DNA of 64,000 nt from Phytohalomonas tamaricis (lineage in GTDB: Bacteria; Pseudomonadota; Gammaproteobacteria; Pseudomonadales; Halomonadaceae), in NCBI RefSeq assembly GCF_003012345.1, contig NZ_PVRV01000024.1, positions 372,001-436,000 of the forward strand, in the 5' to 3' direction. Below, in pieces: positions 17,399 through 26,648 of this stretch (position 1 is its first letter; each line of letters begins with the position of its first letter). The notes beneath the pieces were generated by a model that had not been told where the DNA came from, did no database searches, and was given only the letters and a program-made list of their open reading frames with translations. Both the position numbers and the translations under genes were made by a program.

Positions 17399-17839
17399 CC
17401 TATCCAGGTGGTTGTTGAAACAGGTGGTTATTGAACGTAGTAAAACCACGGCCAGAGTTGCGCGCCATATGCCATTTAATGAAATAACCAATCGCCATAC
17501 GTCGGCTATCTCCGGCTGACGCTCGAAATCTCGGCGCGTTACCACGCACGCTATGAATAAACGTATTTAAACTATCGAACACTATCGGGAAAACGCGCCA
17601 GAAAGGCGCCATGATGCTGAAAACGCTCATGTTGAGCGCTTATCGCCTGGGGAAGGCGAACTTAGGGTGGAGTCAGGCTCCAGAGGGTCATGACAGGCGC
17701 TGAGAACATCAAATTAGCCAAACATCTAAGAAAAAAGAGTGCGTAGTTTAGCAGGCATAAACCGGACGTACACCCACGAAGCGGCCAAAGCCGGACGTCA
17801 GAACGCACGCTGACGTCCAGGCGACGCAAATAATGGCGT
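17399..17839. other. Intergenic region between cfa and sulP with an inverted repeat
   Basis: This stretch contains the sulP upstream region and the cfa downstream region. The main structure is a perfect 8-bp inverted repeat, GGACGTCA at 17793-17800 and TGACGTCC at 17811-17818, about 20 bases beyond the cfa stop. It could terminate cfa transcription, but no T run follows on the minus strand. A second GGACGT copy lies at 17764. I see no credible gene here. Confidence 0.45.
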
Positions 17840-18997
17840 TCAATCAACCCGCTGGTAGCCGCCGAGCACGCCCTGCTTCGACAGTACCCACTGCCACAAT
17901 TGGATATCGCGCGCACGAAACGAGGCGGCGCACGACAGCAGGTAATAGCGCCACATGCGATAGAAGCGCTCACCGAAGCGCTCCTTGAACTGTGGCCAGC
18001 TGCGCTCGAAGTTGGCGTGCCAGGCCATCAGCGTCTTGTCGTAATCAGCGCCGAAGTTATGTAGATCTTCAGTGATGAACAGCTCGCCTGCCGCATCGCC
18101 GATCTGCCCGATGGAAGGCAGGTCACCATTGGGAAAAATGTAGCGATCAATCCACGGATCGGGCGTGCTTTCACGTACTTTTTTACCAATGGTATGCAGC
18201 AGAAAAAGCCCGTCGTCGCGCAGGCAGCGATGCGCTACCTCCATATACGCACGATGGTTCTTGTGCCCGACGTGCTCAAACATGCCGATGCTGACGATCG
18301 CATCAAACGTTTCATTGAGCTCGCGATAGTCCTGCAGCCGGAACTCGACCGGCAGGCCGCGCTTCATCAGCGACTTGCCGTACTCCGCCTGCTCGCGGGA
18401 GATAGTCACGCCGACGCACTCAACGCCGTAGTGCTCAGCGGCGTAGGCCATGAAGCTGCCCCAGCCGCAGCCGATATCAAGAACCTTCATGCCCGGTTTG
18501 AGGTCCAACTTGCGGCAAATCAGATCGAGTTTGGCTTCCTGCGCCTCGTCCAGTGTCGTCGCATTTTTCCAGTAGCCGCAGGTATAGGTCATGCGCTTGT
18601 CGAGCATTGCGGCGTAGAAATCGTTGCCAAGATCATAGTGAGCTTCGCCGACTTGCCAGGCGCGCTTGATGCTCTGCAGATTGGTCAGCTTGGCACGCAG
18701 TGCGTGCAGGACCAGCTTGCTGGGTTTGACTTGCTCATACAGATTAGCCCTCAGCAGACGAAAAAAGAACTCATCAAGCTGATCGGCCTCCCACAGGCCA
18801 TCCATATAGGCCTCACCCAAGCCCAAATTGCCCTCTGACAGTGCGCGATCCAGCACTTCCGTCGACTTGATGCGCATGTCCCAAGGTCGGCTGCCGTCGA
18901 GCTGGATATCGGCCTTGGCAAGCAGCTCGCCTGCGGTGTGGTAAAGGCTCGACGCCTTGGAAACGGACGCATCTTGCTCACTGAATGACATCTTCAC
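17840..18997 (-). CDS. cfa: Cyclopropane-fatty-acyl-phospholipid synthase
   Basis: A SAM-dependent enzyme of about 385 residues that adds a methylene bridge to unsaturated phospholipid acyl chains, a membrane-stabilising response to stress. The SAM-binding motif is VLDIGCGWGSF, followed by GVTISREQAEY; YTCGYW and SIGMFEHVG are further family motifs. A GTG at 18997 has AAGGAG seven bases upstream, whereas the ATG at 18991 is 13 bases away, so the GTG start is slightly preferred. It sits between two paralogous UspA genes on the same strand. Confidence 0.92.
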   Translation of the reverse strand: MKMSFSEQDASVSKASSLYHTAGELLAKADIQLDGSRPWDMRIKSTEVLDRALSEGNLGLGEAYMDGLWEADQLDEFFFRLLRANLYEQVKPSKLVLHALRAKLTNLQSIKRAWQVGEAHYDLGNDFYAAMLDKRMTYTCGYWKNATTLDEAQEAKLDLICRKLDLKPGMKVLDIGCGWGSFMAYAAEHYGVECVGVTISREQAEYGKSLMKRGLPVEFRLQDYRELNETFDAIVSIGMFEHVGHKNHRAYMEVAHRCLRDDGLFLLHTIGKKVRESTPDPWIDRYIFPNGDLPSIGQIGDAAGELFITEDLHNFGADYDKTLMAWHANFERSWPQFKERFGERFYRMWRYYLLSCAASFRARDIQLWQWVLSKQGVLGGYQRVD

Positions 18998-19196
18998 CGG
19001 ACTTCTCCTTCTTCCCTGATTGACGCGCTGTCTATGGGGTGATCGCGAGGTGACTAGTAATGTTGTCGTTAATCGAAAATAGCCTGTTACCTATAAATTA
19101 GTTCGTCTGCTCAGTAAAAATACCGCACAAGCGCGGGACTCGCCATAGTCATGTTCAGTTAGAGAAGTTTCGACTGTGCCACCGCAATGAAATCGC

Positions 19197-20042
19197 TCAG
19201 CGCATCAGCAGCACCGGCACGTCCGCCTTGCGCATCATCGCCGTAGTGGTACTGCCGACCAGCAGATGGCGAATACGTGAATGGCCATAGGCGCCCATCA
19301 CGATCAGGTCAATGGCGTTGTCTTTCACGTACTTGTCGAGCGCCTCCTCCACATGGCCGGCACGGGTCGCCGTGGTCACGTCAAGCCCAGCGGCGCCCAG
19401 CACTTCGCGCGCCCACGGCAGGCCCTCACGAGCAGCCTCACTGTCGATACCAACGGTGACCAGATGGCACTCAAGGCCTTTGAGCAGCGGGCTTGCCGCA
19501 AGCGTCTCGATACCGCGCCGTGTGGTGGCGCTGTTGTCGAAGGCGATCATCGCCTGCTCGGGCGTGCGGAATTCCCCTGTCGTAATAAGAATATTGCGGT
19601 GCAATGCGCGCACGACACGCTCAAGGTTGCTGCCCAGATGCTCATCGTTGGATTCACCGCGCTTACCCAACACCAGCAGACGGATATCGCCTTCAAGTTC
19701 GGTTAGCGTCTCGACCAGTTCACCGTTGCGCTGACGACAATGAACATCAGCTACACCGTCGGCTCTAGCGCGATCCACCGCTGCATCCAACATCAACCGC
19801 CCCTGCTCCTGAGCGATCTTGGCGCGTTTCTCATCGAGCGTCGCCAGCTCCTCAAGCAGATGTTCGCGACTGCCGAGGCCGATGTTGCCGCTCAGATCGC
19901 TCTGGGTCGCACGTTCCTTGTCCAGCACATGGACGAAGGTCAGCGGCACATCAAGGCGTAGGCTCGCCCAGGCGGCGTAATCGCATACCGTAGGGGCAAA
20001 GACGGAACCGTCGATACAGGCCATTACGTGAGCTGTGGTCAT
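19197..20042 (-). CDS. Tandem-domain universal stress protein (UspA family), copy 2
   Basis: A 281-residue two-domain Usp protein, a close paralogue of the one at 15041-15895. It shares the ATP-binding GAYGHSRIRHLLVGSTTT, FDNSATTRRG and LGSREHLLEELA segments. AGGAG seven bases before the ATG supports the start. Upstream, where copy 1 has an intact SulP gene, this copy has only a short degenerate SulP remnant (20076-20290). It is therefore the surviving half of a duplicated sulP-usp unit. Confidence 0.87.
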   Translation of the reverse strand: MTTAHVMACIDGSVFAPTVCDYAAWASLRLDVPLTFVHVLDKERATQSDLSGNIGLGSREHLLEELATLDEKRAKIAQEQGRLMLDAAVDRARADGVADVHCRQRNGELVETLTELEGDIRLLVLGKRGESNDEHLGSNLERVVRALHRNILITTGEFRTPEQAMIAFDNSATTRRGIETLAASPLLKGLECHLVTVGIDSEAAREGLPWAREVLGAAGLDVTTATRAGHVEEALDKYVKDNAIDLIVMGAYGHSRIRHLLVGSTTTAMMRKADVPVLLMR

Positions 20043-20075
20043 ACTGTGTCTCCTTTACCTCATAGTGATGACTGT

Positions 20076-20290
20076 TTAGTGGCCACTCATTATTTTTTCG
20101 ACTTCTTCAGGTTTATCATCCACGGCGACACGATTGACAATTGTTGCACTCGCCTCGTTGAATCAGGTCGCTTCTCACCTTGTCAGCATTTTCTTGAAAT
20201 CAAAGACGTTAATGAAGCGCTCCGCCGAGGTGACCAAAGTCCGACCGATGACTCGATACTCGCGGTAGATTCCGTCATTGTCCATACAAG
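20076..20290 (-). pseudogene. Remnant of a second SulP transporter (STAS-domain end)
   Basis: Reading the minus strand gives REYRVIGRTLVTSAERFINV then FDFKKMLTR and a stop, matching the start of the STAS domain of the intact SulP ([20 protein letters not shown] then FDFKEA). After a deletion it resumes with NEASATIVNRVAVDDKPEE then VEKIMSGH and stop, matching the intact C-terminus ([19 protein letters not shown] then EKLMGGH). The upstream, membrane-spanning part is absent. The last codon lies 33 bases before the second uspA, mirroring the 15-base spacing of the intact pair. This is direct evidence of duplication followed by decay. Confidence 0.85.
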
Positions 20291-20336
20291 AGCCGCTATC
20301 CAGATCAGATCAGCGTTGACATATAACGGCGCCATG

Positions 20337-20367
20337 AAAAAAGGCATGGCCAGTGCATGGCCATGCC
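20337..20367 (-). terminator. Terminator of the nfeD-slipin operon
   Basis: On the minus strand GGCATGGCCA pairs with TGGCCATGCC around a five-base loop and is followed by six T residues. It lies about 32 bases beyond the slipin stop codon. Confidence 0.9.
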
Positions 20368-20398
20368 CCAGTGAACCTTTAACTCCTCGCTCACACGA

Positions 20399-21190
20399 TC
20401 ACGGTGTGTCCTGCCTGCGCCCATCATCGGTGCCAGCGTCGCGCTTGGCCCTGAACTGCTGAAATATCTCGGTGATTTCCAGCGGCAGCGGGAAGATGAT
20501 GGTCGAGGCGTTGCGGTTACTCATGTCACTCATCGTCTGCAGGTAACGCAGCTGCAGCGCAGCGGGATTGCGCGACATCATGTCAGCGGCCTCGACCAGT
20601 TTCTGTGATGCCTGCATTTCGCCTTCGGCGGCAATGATCTTGGCGCGCCGCTCACGCTCTGCCTCAGCCTGACGGGCAATCGCGCGAATCATGTTCTCAT
20701 CGATATCGACCTGCTTGATCTCAACATTGGCAACCTTGATCCCCCACGCCTCGGTCTGAGCATCGATGATCTCCTGGATGTCGTCGTTGAGCTTGTCGCG
20801 CTCGGAAAGCATCTCGTCGAGATCATGCTTGCCGAGCACCGACCGTAGCGTGGTCTGGGCGATCTGGCTGGTTGCCATGCCGAAGTTCTCGATCTGGATA
20901 ATCGCCCGTTCGGGATCGACAACGCGAAAATAGACCACGGCGTTGACTCGCACTGTAATGTTGTCACGTGAGATCACGTCCTGGCCCGGCACGTCGAGGG
21001 TAATGGTACGCAGATCGACGCGCTCCATTTTCTGAATGACCGGAATAACGATGATCAGCCCCGGGCCCTTGACGCCTTGAAAACGCCCGAGGAAGAACAC
21101 CACGCCGCGCTGATACTCCGGTAGGATGCGAATCGATGCTGCGATCAGAATGATCACGATCAGGACAGGCACAAGGTAGGGAATAATCAT
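20399..21190 (-). CDS. Slipin (stomatin-like SPFH/band 7 protein)
   Basis: A 263-residue membrane-anchored SPFH protein. One N-terminal hydrophobic segment ([18 protein letters not shown]) precedes the band 7 domain ([20 protein letters not shown]), and a charged coiled-coil stretch rich in [17 protein letters not shown] follows. Slipins form oligomers in membrane microdomains. The start overlaps the end of the nfeD gene by 4 nt, and in archaea the NfeD partner (PH1510) is a serine protease that cleaves the stomatin homologue. The pair probably works in membrane quality control. Confidence 0.92.
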   Translation of the reverse strand: MIIPYLVPVLIVIILIAASIRILPEYQRGVVFFLGRFQGVKGPGLIIVIPVIQKMERVDLRTITLDVPGQDVISRDNITVRVNAVVYFRVVDPERAIIQIENFGMATSQIAQTTLRSVLGKHDLDEMLSERDKLNDDIQEIIDAQTEAWGIKVANVEIKQVDIDENMIRAIARQAEAERERRAKIIAAEGEMQASQKLVEAADMMSRNPAALQLRYLQTMSDMSNRNASTIIFPLPLEITEIFQQFRAKRDAGTDDGRRQDTP

Positions 21191-22626
21191 GGACGTTCTC
21201 CCGAATCCGAAATGTGAGAAGGAGGCGATGCCTGCGGCTCGCCGGGTTCTACCTCGACACGCAAGCCATTCACGGCAATAACACGCAGAGGCTGACCTTT
21301 GTGAACGGCAACACTAGCGTGGGCATTCCAGCGTTCACCATGCAGCAGCACGTGACCGTTACCTTCAGCATTGAAGTCATCCCGCGCTACCGCCACCGCG
21401 CCGATCAGTTCTTCCTGCCCGCCTTGCGCCGGCTGGCGCCGCAGCTTGGCCAGACGCATTACCATCCACAGCAAAAAGCCACCGATGACCAGCGCCGTGC
21501 CGCCGATCAGCGGCAGCGACACCCACAGTCCAGTGCCATCCATCAGCAACACCGAGCCGACAACAAAGGCAGCCAGTCCACCGAAGCCGAGCACACCGAC
21601 ACCCGGTGCGAACGCCTCGGCAATAATCAGGGCGATGCCGACCAGTAACAGTGTCATTCCCGCCACGTTGACCGGCAGGATTTGAAACGCATAGAAGGAC
21701 AACAGCAAACTGACCGCACCCAGCACGCCAGGCAGCAGCAGACCAGGGCTGAGCAGCTCAAATACCAGTCCTATCACGCCGGCCAGTAGCAGCAGATAAG
21801 CGATGTTGGGATCGGCAATAACCGATAAGAGCCGCGTGCGCCAGTCGGGGGCAAAGCGCTCGATGGCGATATCGGCAGTATCGAGCCGCCGCGGGCCGGA
21901 AGCGAGTGCCACCTCGTGCCCATCGATACGTGAAAATAGCGCATCAAGACTGGGTGCAACGATGTCGACCACGTTCTGCTGCTCAGCCTCGCTCGCGGTC
22001 AAGGTGACGGCTTCGCGAACGGCGCGTTCGGCCCAGTCGGCATTGCGTCCGCGCCGCTCGGCCAGGGAGCGAATATACGCCACCGCGTCTTCAAGCTGCT
22101 TGCGCTGTTCAGCGTTGGCTGGCACTGGAGAGTTGTCGTCGCTTTTTTCACCGCTTGGCGCGTCATCGTTATCGCCACCGATCAGTTGGATCGGTGTCGC
22201 CGCACCCAAATGGGTAGCTGGCGCCATCGCGGCAATATGACTGACATAGAGCAGATAGGTACCGGCGCTCGCCGCCCGTGCGCCCTCGGGGGCGACATAG
22301 ATCACTACCGGTACAGCAGAATCGAGGATGGCTGCAATCATGTCGCGGGTTGATGCAAACAACCCGCCAGGCGTATCGAGTTCGAGCACGACCACTTCGG
22401 CATTCTCGGCCTCGGCACGTGCCAGTCCGCGCTGGAAATAATCCGCGCTTGCCGGACTGACGGCACCGTTAAGCTGCATGACCAGCGCAGAACGCCGAGA
22501 CGAGTCAGCAATACCTGACTCAGCTGACTCAGCCGCCGCATACGCTGCCATGGAAGTACCCAACATGATCACGAGCAGCCAGCCAAGCGTAGGCAATAAG
22601 GTGAGAGCATGACGCTTCTGGTACAT
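21187..22626 (-). CDS. NfeD1b-type membrane serine protease, slipin partner
   Basis: A 479-residue protein with a signal or anchor segment, a ClpP-like protease domain (about 45-245), four or five membrane helices (about 265-400) and a C-terminal OB-fold NfeD domain (about 410-465). By comparison with archaeal PH1510 the catalytic dyad should be S120 (ARAASAGTY) and K176 ([13 protein letters not shown]), and both are present. It also carries DTPGG, common to this family. A loop of about 20 acidic residues ([17 protein letters not shown]) is inserted before the lysine, which might reflect adaptation to high salt. It is co-transcribed with the slipin gene. Confidence 0.9.
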   Translation of the reverse strand: MYQKRHALTLLPTLGWLLVIMLGTSMAAYAAAESAESGIADSSRRSALVMQLNGAVSPASADYFQRGLARAEAENAEVVVLELDTPGGLFASTRDMIAAILDSAVPVVIYVAPEGARAASAGTYLLYVSHIAAMAPATHLGAATPIQLIGGDNDDAPSGEKSDDNSPVPANAEQRKQLEDAVAYIRSLAERRGRNADWAERAVREAVTLTASEAEQQNVVDIVAPSLDALFSRIDGHEVALASGPRRLDTADIAIERFAPDWRTRLLSVIADPNIAYLLLLAGVIGLVFELLSPGLLLPGVLGAVSLLLSFYAFQILPVNVAGMTLLLVGIALIIAEAFAPGVGVLGFGGLAAFVVGSVLLMDGTGLWVSLPLIGGTALVIGGFLLWMVMRLAKLRRQPAQGGQEELIGAVAVARDDFNAEGNGHVLLHGERWNAHASVAVHKGQPLRVIAVNGLRVEVEPGEPQASPPSHISDSGERP

Positions 22627-22720
22627 AGAATCCCCGTGCGTCGGTGATGCTTTTCTTCGATATTTATACTGTAGTTGAGCCCCGTCCGTTCATGGAGGAT
22701 GAACATAAGAATCCACAAAT

Positions 22721-22753
22721 AAAAAGGGGCACCCAGAAACAGGATGCCCCTTT
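22721..22753 (-). terminator. Terminator of the manD-uxuA operon
   Basis: On the minus strand AAAGGGGCA pairs with TGCCCCTTT and the hairpin runs into TTTTTATTT. It lies about 50 bases beyond the uxuA stop and would end the eight-gene uronate operon. Confidence 0.9.
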
Positions 22754-22801
22754 GGCGATGACTTTAAGGCCCGCTATCTAAGACCCACTATCTAAGGCCC
22801 G

Positions 22802-23980
22802 CTAGGAGGTCAGCTGGCTCACCGCCAATTCCACGCCTCTGATTTCCGCCAGCCCTTTCAGGCGACCGATCATCGAATAACCCGGGTTGGTCGTCTTGTG
22901 CTGATCATCAAGCAGCTGATGACCATGATCAGGACGCAGCGGAATACACGGCCCGCCTTCAAGGTTACGGCGACGCTCTTCCTTTACCAGCGTCTGGATA
23001 ACGCCGACCATGTCGACATTACCGGCGAGATGATGCGCCTCGTGGAAGCTGCGTGGCTCATCGGGTTCACGTGTCGTCGCGCGTAGATGAACGAAATATA
23101 TCTTGTCGGCAAAACGCATCGCCATCTCGACCAGATCGTTGTCTTCACGCACGCCATAGGAACCGGTACAGAACGTCAGCCCATTGGCCGGACTCGGCAC
23201 CGTATCGAGCAGCCACTGAACATCCGCAGCGGTCGAAACGATACGCGGCAAACCCAGTAGCGGGCGGGGTGGATCATCAGGATGCACCGCCATGCGCACG
23301 CCCACTTCTTCCGCTACCGGCACAACCGCACGCAGAAAATAGGTCATATTGTCACGCAGCTTGGCTTCGTCAATAGCAGCGTAATCAGCAAGAACTTCCA
23401 GAAACTGTTCAGGCGTGTAGTTCTGCTCTGAACCCGGCAGACCGGCAATGATATTGGACACCAGCTGAGCACGCCCCGCCTCGTCAAGCGATTCGGCGTA
23501 CATCCGGGCGCGGGTGATCTCAAGATCGCTGTATTCTTCCAGCGAACCAGGCCGCATCAGGATGAACAAGTCGAAGGCGGCAAAGGCATCCTGATCGAAG
23601 CGTAGTGCCCAGCCACCGTCTGGCAGTGCAAAGGCGAGATCGGTACGCGTCCAATCAAGAATCGGCATGAAGTTGTAGCAAACGATATCGATCCCGCAGG
23701 CAGCAAGGTTTCTGAGCGTCTGCTGATAGTTGGCGATATGACGGTCGCGCTCACCCTTGCCCTGCTTGATATCCTCATGAACCGGTACGCTCTCAACCAC
23801 TGACCAGGACAGCCCCGCCGCTTCGATCAACGCCTTGCGCTCACGGACCGCCTCCAGCGGCCAGACCTCGCCGTTGGGTATTTCGTGCAGGGCAGTGACA
23901 ATGCCGGTTGCGCCGGTCTGCTTGATCTCCTTGAGCGTGATAGGGTCGTTAGGGCCGAACCAGCGCCAGGTATGCTCCAT
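22802..23980 (-). CDS. uxuA: Mannonate dehydratase UxuA
   Basis: A 392-residue enzyme that dehydrates D-mannonate to 2-keto-3-deoxy-D-gluconate (KDG). The N-terminus [16 protein letters not shown] is characteristic of UxuA, as are [22 protein letters not shown] and the C-terminal [11 protein letters not shown], which contribute the metal site of this TIM-barrel enzyme. TGGAG eight bases before ATG 23980 fixes the start; an upstream in-frame start adds nine residues of no family character. It follows uxuB by 34 bases and is the last gene of the operon. A second, unrelated mannonate dehydratase (ManD) is the first gene of the same operon. Confidence 0.95.
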   Translation of the reverse strand: MEHTWRWFGPNDPITLKEIKQTGATGIVTALHEIPNGEVWPLEAVRERKALIEAAGLSWSVVESVPVHEDIKQGKGERDRHIANYQQTLRNLAACGIDIVCYNFMPILDWTRTDLAFALPDGGWALRFDQDAFAAFDLFILMRPGSLEEYSDLEITRARMYAESLDEAGRAQLVSNIIAGLPGSEQNYTPEQFLEVLADYAAIDEAKLRDNMTYFLRAVVPVAEEVGVRMAVHPDDPPRPLLGLPRIVSTAADVQWLLDTVPSPANGLTFCTGSYGVREDNDLVEMAMRFADKIYFVHLRATTREPDEPRSFHEAHHLAGNVDMVGVIQTLVKEERRRNLEGGPCIPLRPDHGHQLLDDQHKTTNPGYSMIGRLKGLAEIRGVELAVSQLTS

Positions 23981-24014
23981 GCTGTTTACTCCAGGAACTG
24001 AGGACAATTTTTAT

Positions 24015-25529
24015 TCATGACGCCGAAGAAGACACTGCCAGCACCTGACGCGCGTCATGATCAACCAACTCACGATAGGCGCTCATCACAGCCTGCGCAA
24101 AATCATCGCGCTCAGCCAGCCGTGCTGGAAAGATGTCACGCAGCGCCAAAAAGGCCATGACCAATGACTGCGCATCGTCACCATGAGCGGCATGCAGTTG
24201 TACGTAGATCTCACGCAACGGATCGCTGACGTCGAACGTCTCGCCATTGGCGTCGACGCCTTTCGTATAGCGTATCCAGGCGGCAATGCCCAGTGCGGTG
24301 CAGTCAATCGAACGCTCTTCACTCAGGCATTGTTCGGCCCCATGCAACAAGCGCTGCGGCAGCTTCTGCGAACCATCCATGGCGATCTGCTGCAAGCGAT
24401 GCTTCAAACTATCATTGCCAAAGCGCGCCACGAGCTGCTCAGCGTAGCCGCCCACGTCGACGCCCACCGGCATGTCTAGCGTCGGTGCGGCTTCTTCCGT
24501 CATGTAGCGATGAATGAAGCCCGCCATGGCGGGGTCGGCGATCGCCTCGGCCACCGTCGCGAAGCCGGCCATGGTGCCAACATACGCAAGCAGCGAGTGG
24601 CTGCCGTTGAGCATCCTCAACTTCATCGTCTCGAATGGGCCCACATCATCGACCATCTCGACACCGACGTGCTCCCACTGCGGCCTGCCTTGAGGAAAAT
24701 CATCCTCGACCACCCACTGCGAGAACGCCTCGCAAACTACCGCAGCGTCATCATCACAGCCCAGTTCACGCAATTGATCGAACGAGGCATCCGTCATTGC
24801 CGGCACAATGCGGTCAACCATGCTAGAGGGAAAGGCGACGTTGGCTTCAATCCACTCGGCCAACCCTTCGCCTTGCCCACCTTCATCCTGACGCGCGGCG
24901 AGCTGGACCACAGCGGCGCGGGTACGCCGACCGTTGTCCGGCATGTTGTCGCACGACAGCACCGCGAATGGCGGCAATCCCTGTTCACGGCGGCGGCGCA
25001 GAGCAGCGACGATCAGCCCCGGCGCGGTACGCGGCCGCTCAGGATTGGCGATATCGGCAGCAATCGAGGAATCGTCTTCTCTGAGCCGACCTTCAGCCGG
25101 GCTCAAATAATAGCCCTTCTCGGTCACGGTGAGGGTGACGATACGCGTCTCCGGTGCGGCCATGCGGTCAAGCAACACGTCAAGATCATCGCCCCATACG
25201 CCACTTTTGTCCTGACCAGTAAACAGCGCCTCCTGAATCACGTCGATCTCGCGCAGCGTGACATGCTCGCTATCGCCATATTCAGCGACATGATAGCGAT
25301 AACCGGCCTCACGCAGCTGGTCGACCAAGGCACGGTTGGAGCGGATATTGGCACTGCACACGCCCCATCTGCCGGCATCAGAATCATTACTTGAATCATT
25401 GTCTGAATCATTAAGGCAGCGCTGTAAGTAAACCGCCTGATGAGCGCGATGAAAGGCCCCTAGTCCAAGATGGACAATGCCGATCGCTTCAGGCGTGGCG
25501 GCCGCCGAAACACGTGTAACCTCAACCAT
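24015..25529 (-). CDS. uxuB: D-mannonate oxidoreductase (fructuronate reductase) UxuB, mannitol dehydrogenase family
   Basis: A 504-residue polyol dehydrogenase. The nucleotide-binding start is IGIVHLGLGAFHRAHQAVY and the family signatures NRALVDQLR and MKLRMLNGSHSLLAY are present, the latter with the conserved lysine and Asn-x-x-His. It interconverts D-fructuronate and D-mannonate with NADH. Its ATG abuts the stop codon of the preceding LDH2-type gene, so translation is coupled. A short run of SND repeats (NDSDNDSSNDSDA, about residues 40-53) is unusual and encoded by imperfect GATTCA-type triplet repeats near 25380-25415. Confidence 0.93.
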   Translation of the reverse strand: MVEVTRVSAAATPEAIGIVHLGLGAFHRAHQAVYLQRCLNDSDNDSSNDSDAGRWGVCSANIRSNRALVDQLREAGYRYHVAEYGDSEHVTLREIDVIQEALFTGQDKSGVWGDDLDVLLDRMAAPETRIVTLTVTEKGYYLSPAEGRLREDDSSIAADIANPERPRTAPGLIVAALRRRREQGLPPFAVLSCDNMPDNGRRTRAAVVQLAARQDEGGQGEGLAEWIEANVAFPSSMVDRIVPAMTDASFDQLRELGCDDDAAVVCEAFSQWVVEDDFPQGRPQWEHVGVEMVDDVGPFETMKLRMLNGSHSLLAYVGTMAGFATVAEAIADPAMAGFIHRYMTEEAAPTLDMPVGVDVGGYAEQLVARFGNDSLKHRLQQIAMDGSQKLPQRLLHGAEQCLSEERSIDCTALGIAAWIRYTKGVDANGETFDVSDPLREIYVQLHAAHGDDAQSLVMAFLALRDIFPARLAERDDFAQAVMSAYRELVDHDARQVLAVSSSAS

Positions 25530-26645
25530 TCATTTCGCTCCTATCGCGGGCGGCAGCGCTACGCCGACGCGCGTGCCGATGTCATTTAGTTTTGCCGCCA
25601 CCGCCTCTTCGATGATGACGCCATCCCGAGCCGCAGCCTCCTCCGCCTCAATTTCCTTGAGCCCAGCATAATAGACCCGCTCACGGTCTTCGGCGGGTGG
25701 GCAGTTGCGCAGATCGTTAAGCAGCTGATCCATATCACGGCGGAACTCGGCAGCGGGACGGAACATGTCGATGCGGAAGGCGGCGAAGAAATGCCCGACC
25801 CGGCCGGCGGCCTCGGCGTTGTCGCGCACGTGCTGGCCGAAGGCGTGACCGGCGAGCGCGCCGCACAGGATGTCGACCATCACCGCCAGCCCATAACCTT
25901 TATGACCGCCGAACATGGTGCCGGCACCGCCGAGCGGATGCAGCCCGCCGCCGGCGTAGCGGTTCATGCTGTCGAGCAGACTCGGTGCATCACTGGCATG
26001 GCGGCCCCTGGCATCGGCAGCCCACCCTTCCGGCAACGGCTTGCCCCGGCGGGCGTAGACCTCGATCTTGCCACGCGGCACCGCCGTGGTCGCCATGTCG
26101 AGCACGAAGGCGTGCTCCTTGTCAGCCGGGGCGGCAAAGGCGATCGGGTTGGTGCCAAACATGCAGCGCGTGCCATCGGTGGGTACGCCGAGCGCTGCGG
26201 TATTGGTCATCGCGATACCGATCATGTCGTGCTCAAGCGCCTGCATCGCATACCAGGCGGCGATGCCGAAATGGTTGGAGTCACGCACCGTGGCGAACCC
26301 TGCCCCGCCCGTGCGGGCCTTATCGAGTACGGACTTCATCGCAAGCTCACTGACCGGCACACCCATTGCCCCCCTGGCATCAAGGGCGATCGAGATCGGC
26401 GTTTCATGCATGACTTCCGGTACCGCATCGGCGACGATCGCGCCAGTTTCCAGCCCCGCCACGTAGCGCGCTAGCCGCGCCACGCCGTGGGAAGGGATGC
26501 CGCGTGCATCAGCGGCGACCAGCACCCGCCCGGACAACGTTGCGTCATCGCGCTCAAGGCCGTAGTGAACAAATACATCGCGGCAAAAATTGATCAACGC
26601 CTCACGCTCGAAGCGTGGATCATAGCTTTCATCAAAGATCGTCAT
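25530..26645 (-). CDS. LDH2-family (malate/L-lactate type) NAD(P)-dependent oxidoreductase
   Basis: A 371-residue member of the LDH2/MDG oxidoreductase family, recognised by SHGVARLARYVAGLETG, TVRDSNHFGIAAWYA, TNTAALGVPTDG, FGTNPIAFAAP and GGHKGYGLA. Family members reduce 2-keto acids, imines or sugar acids. In the Bacillus subtilis hexuronate (exu) locus a relative (YjmC) also sits beside uxuA, a zinc dehydrogenase and a fructuronate reductase. This points to oxidation of an aldonate or reduction of a keto-uronate rather than to lactate metabolism. Three bases separate it from dctM upstream. Confidence 0.85.
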   Translation of the reverse strand: MTIFDESYDPRFEREALINFCRDVFVHYGLERDDATLSGRVLVAADARGIPSHGVARLARYVAGLETGAIVADAVPEVMHETPISIALDARGAMGVPVSELAMKSVLDKARTGGAGFATVRDSNHFGIAAWYAMQALEHDMIGIAMTNTAALGVPTDGTRCMFGTNPIAFAAPADKEHAFVLDMATTAVPRGKIEVYARRGKPLPEGWAADARGRHASDAPSLLDSMNRYAGGGLHPLGGAGTMFGGHKGYGLAVMVDILCGALAGHAFGQHVRDNAEAAGRVGHFFAAFRIDMFRPAAEFRRDMDQLLNDLRNCPPAEDRERVYYAGLKEIEAEEAAARDGVIIEEAVAAKLNDIGTRVGVALPPAIGAK

Positions 26646-26648
26646 CGC

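Noticed and set aside
24510-25394. Long + strand open frame (294 codons) antisense to uxuB
   Set aside because: uxuB on the other strand is intact and well conserved; the antisense frame resembles no protein family and is explained by codon bias.
25791-26474. + strand open frame of 227 codons antisense to the LDH2-family gene
   Set aside because: The sense gene is convincing throughout, and the antisense product is compositionally biased with no start signal.
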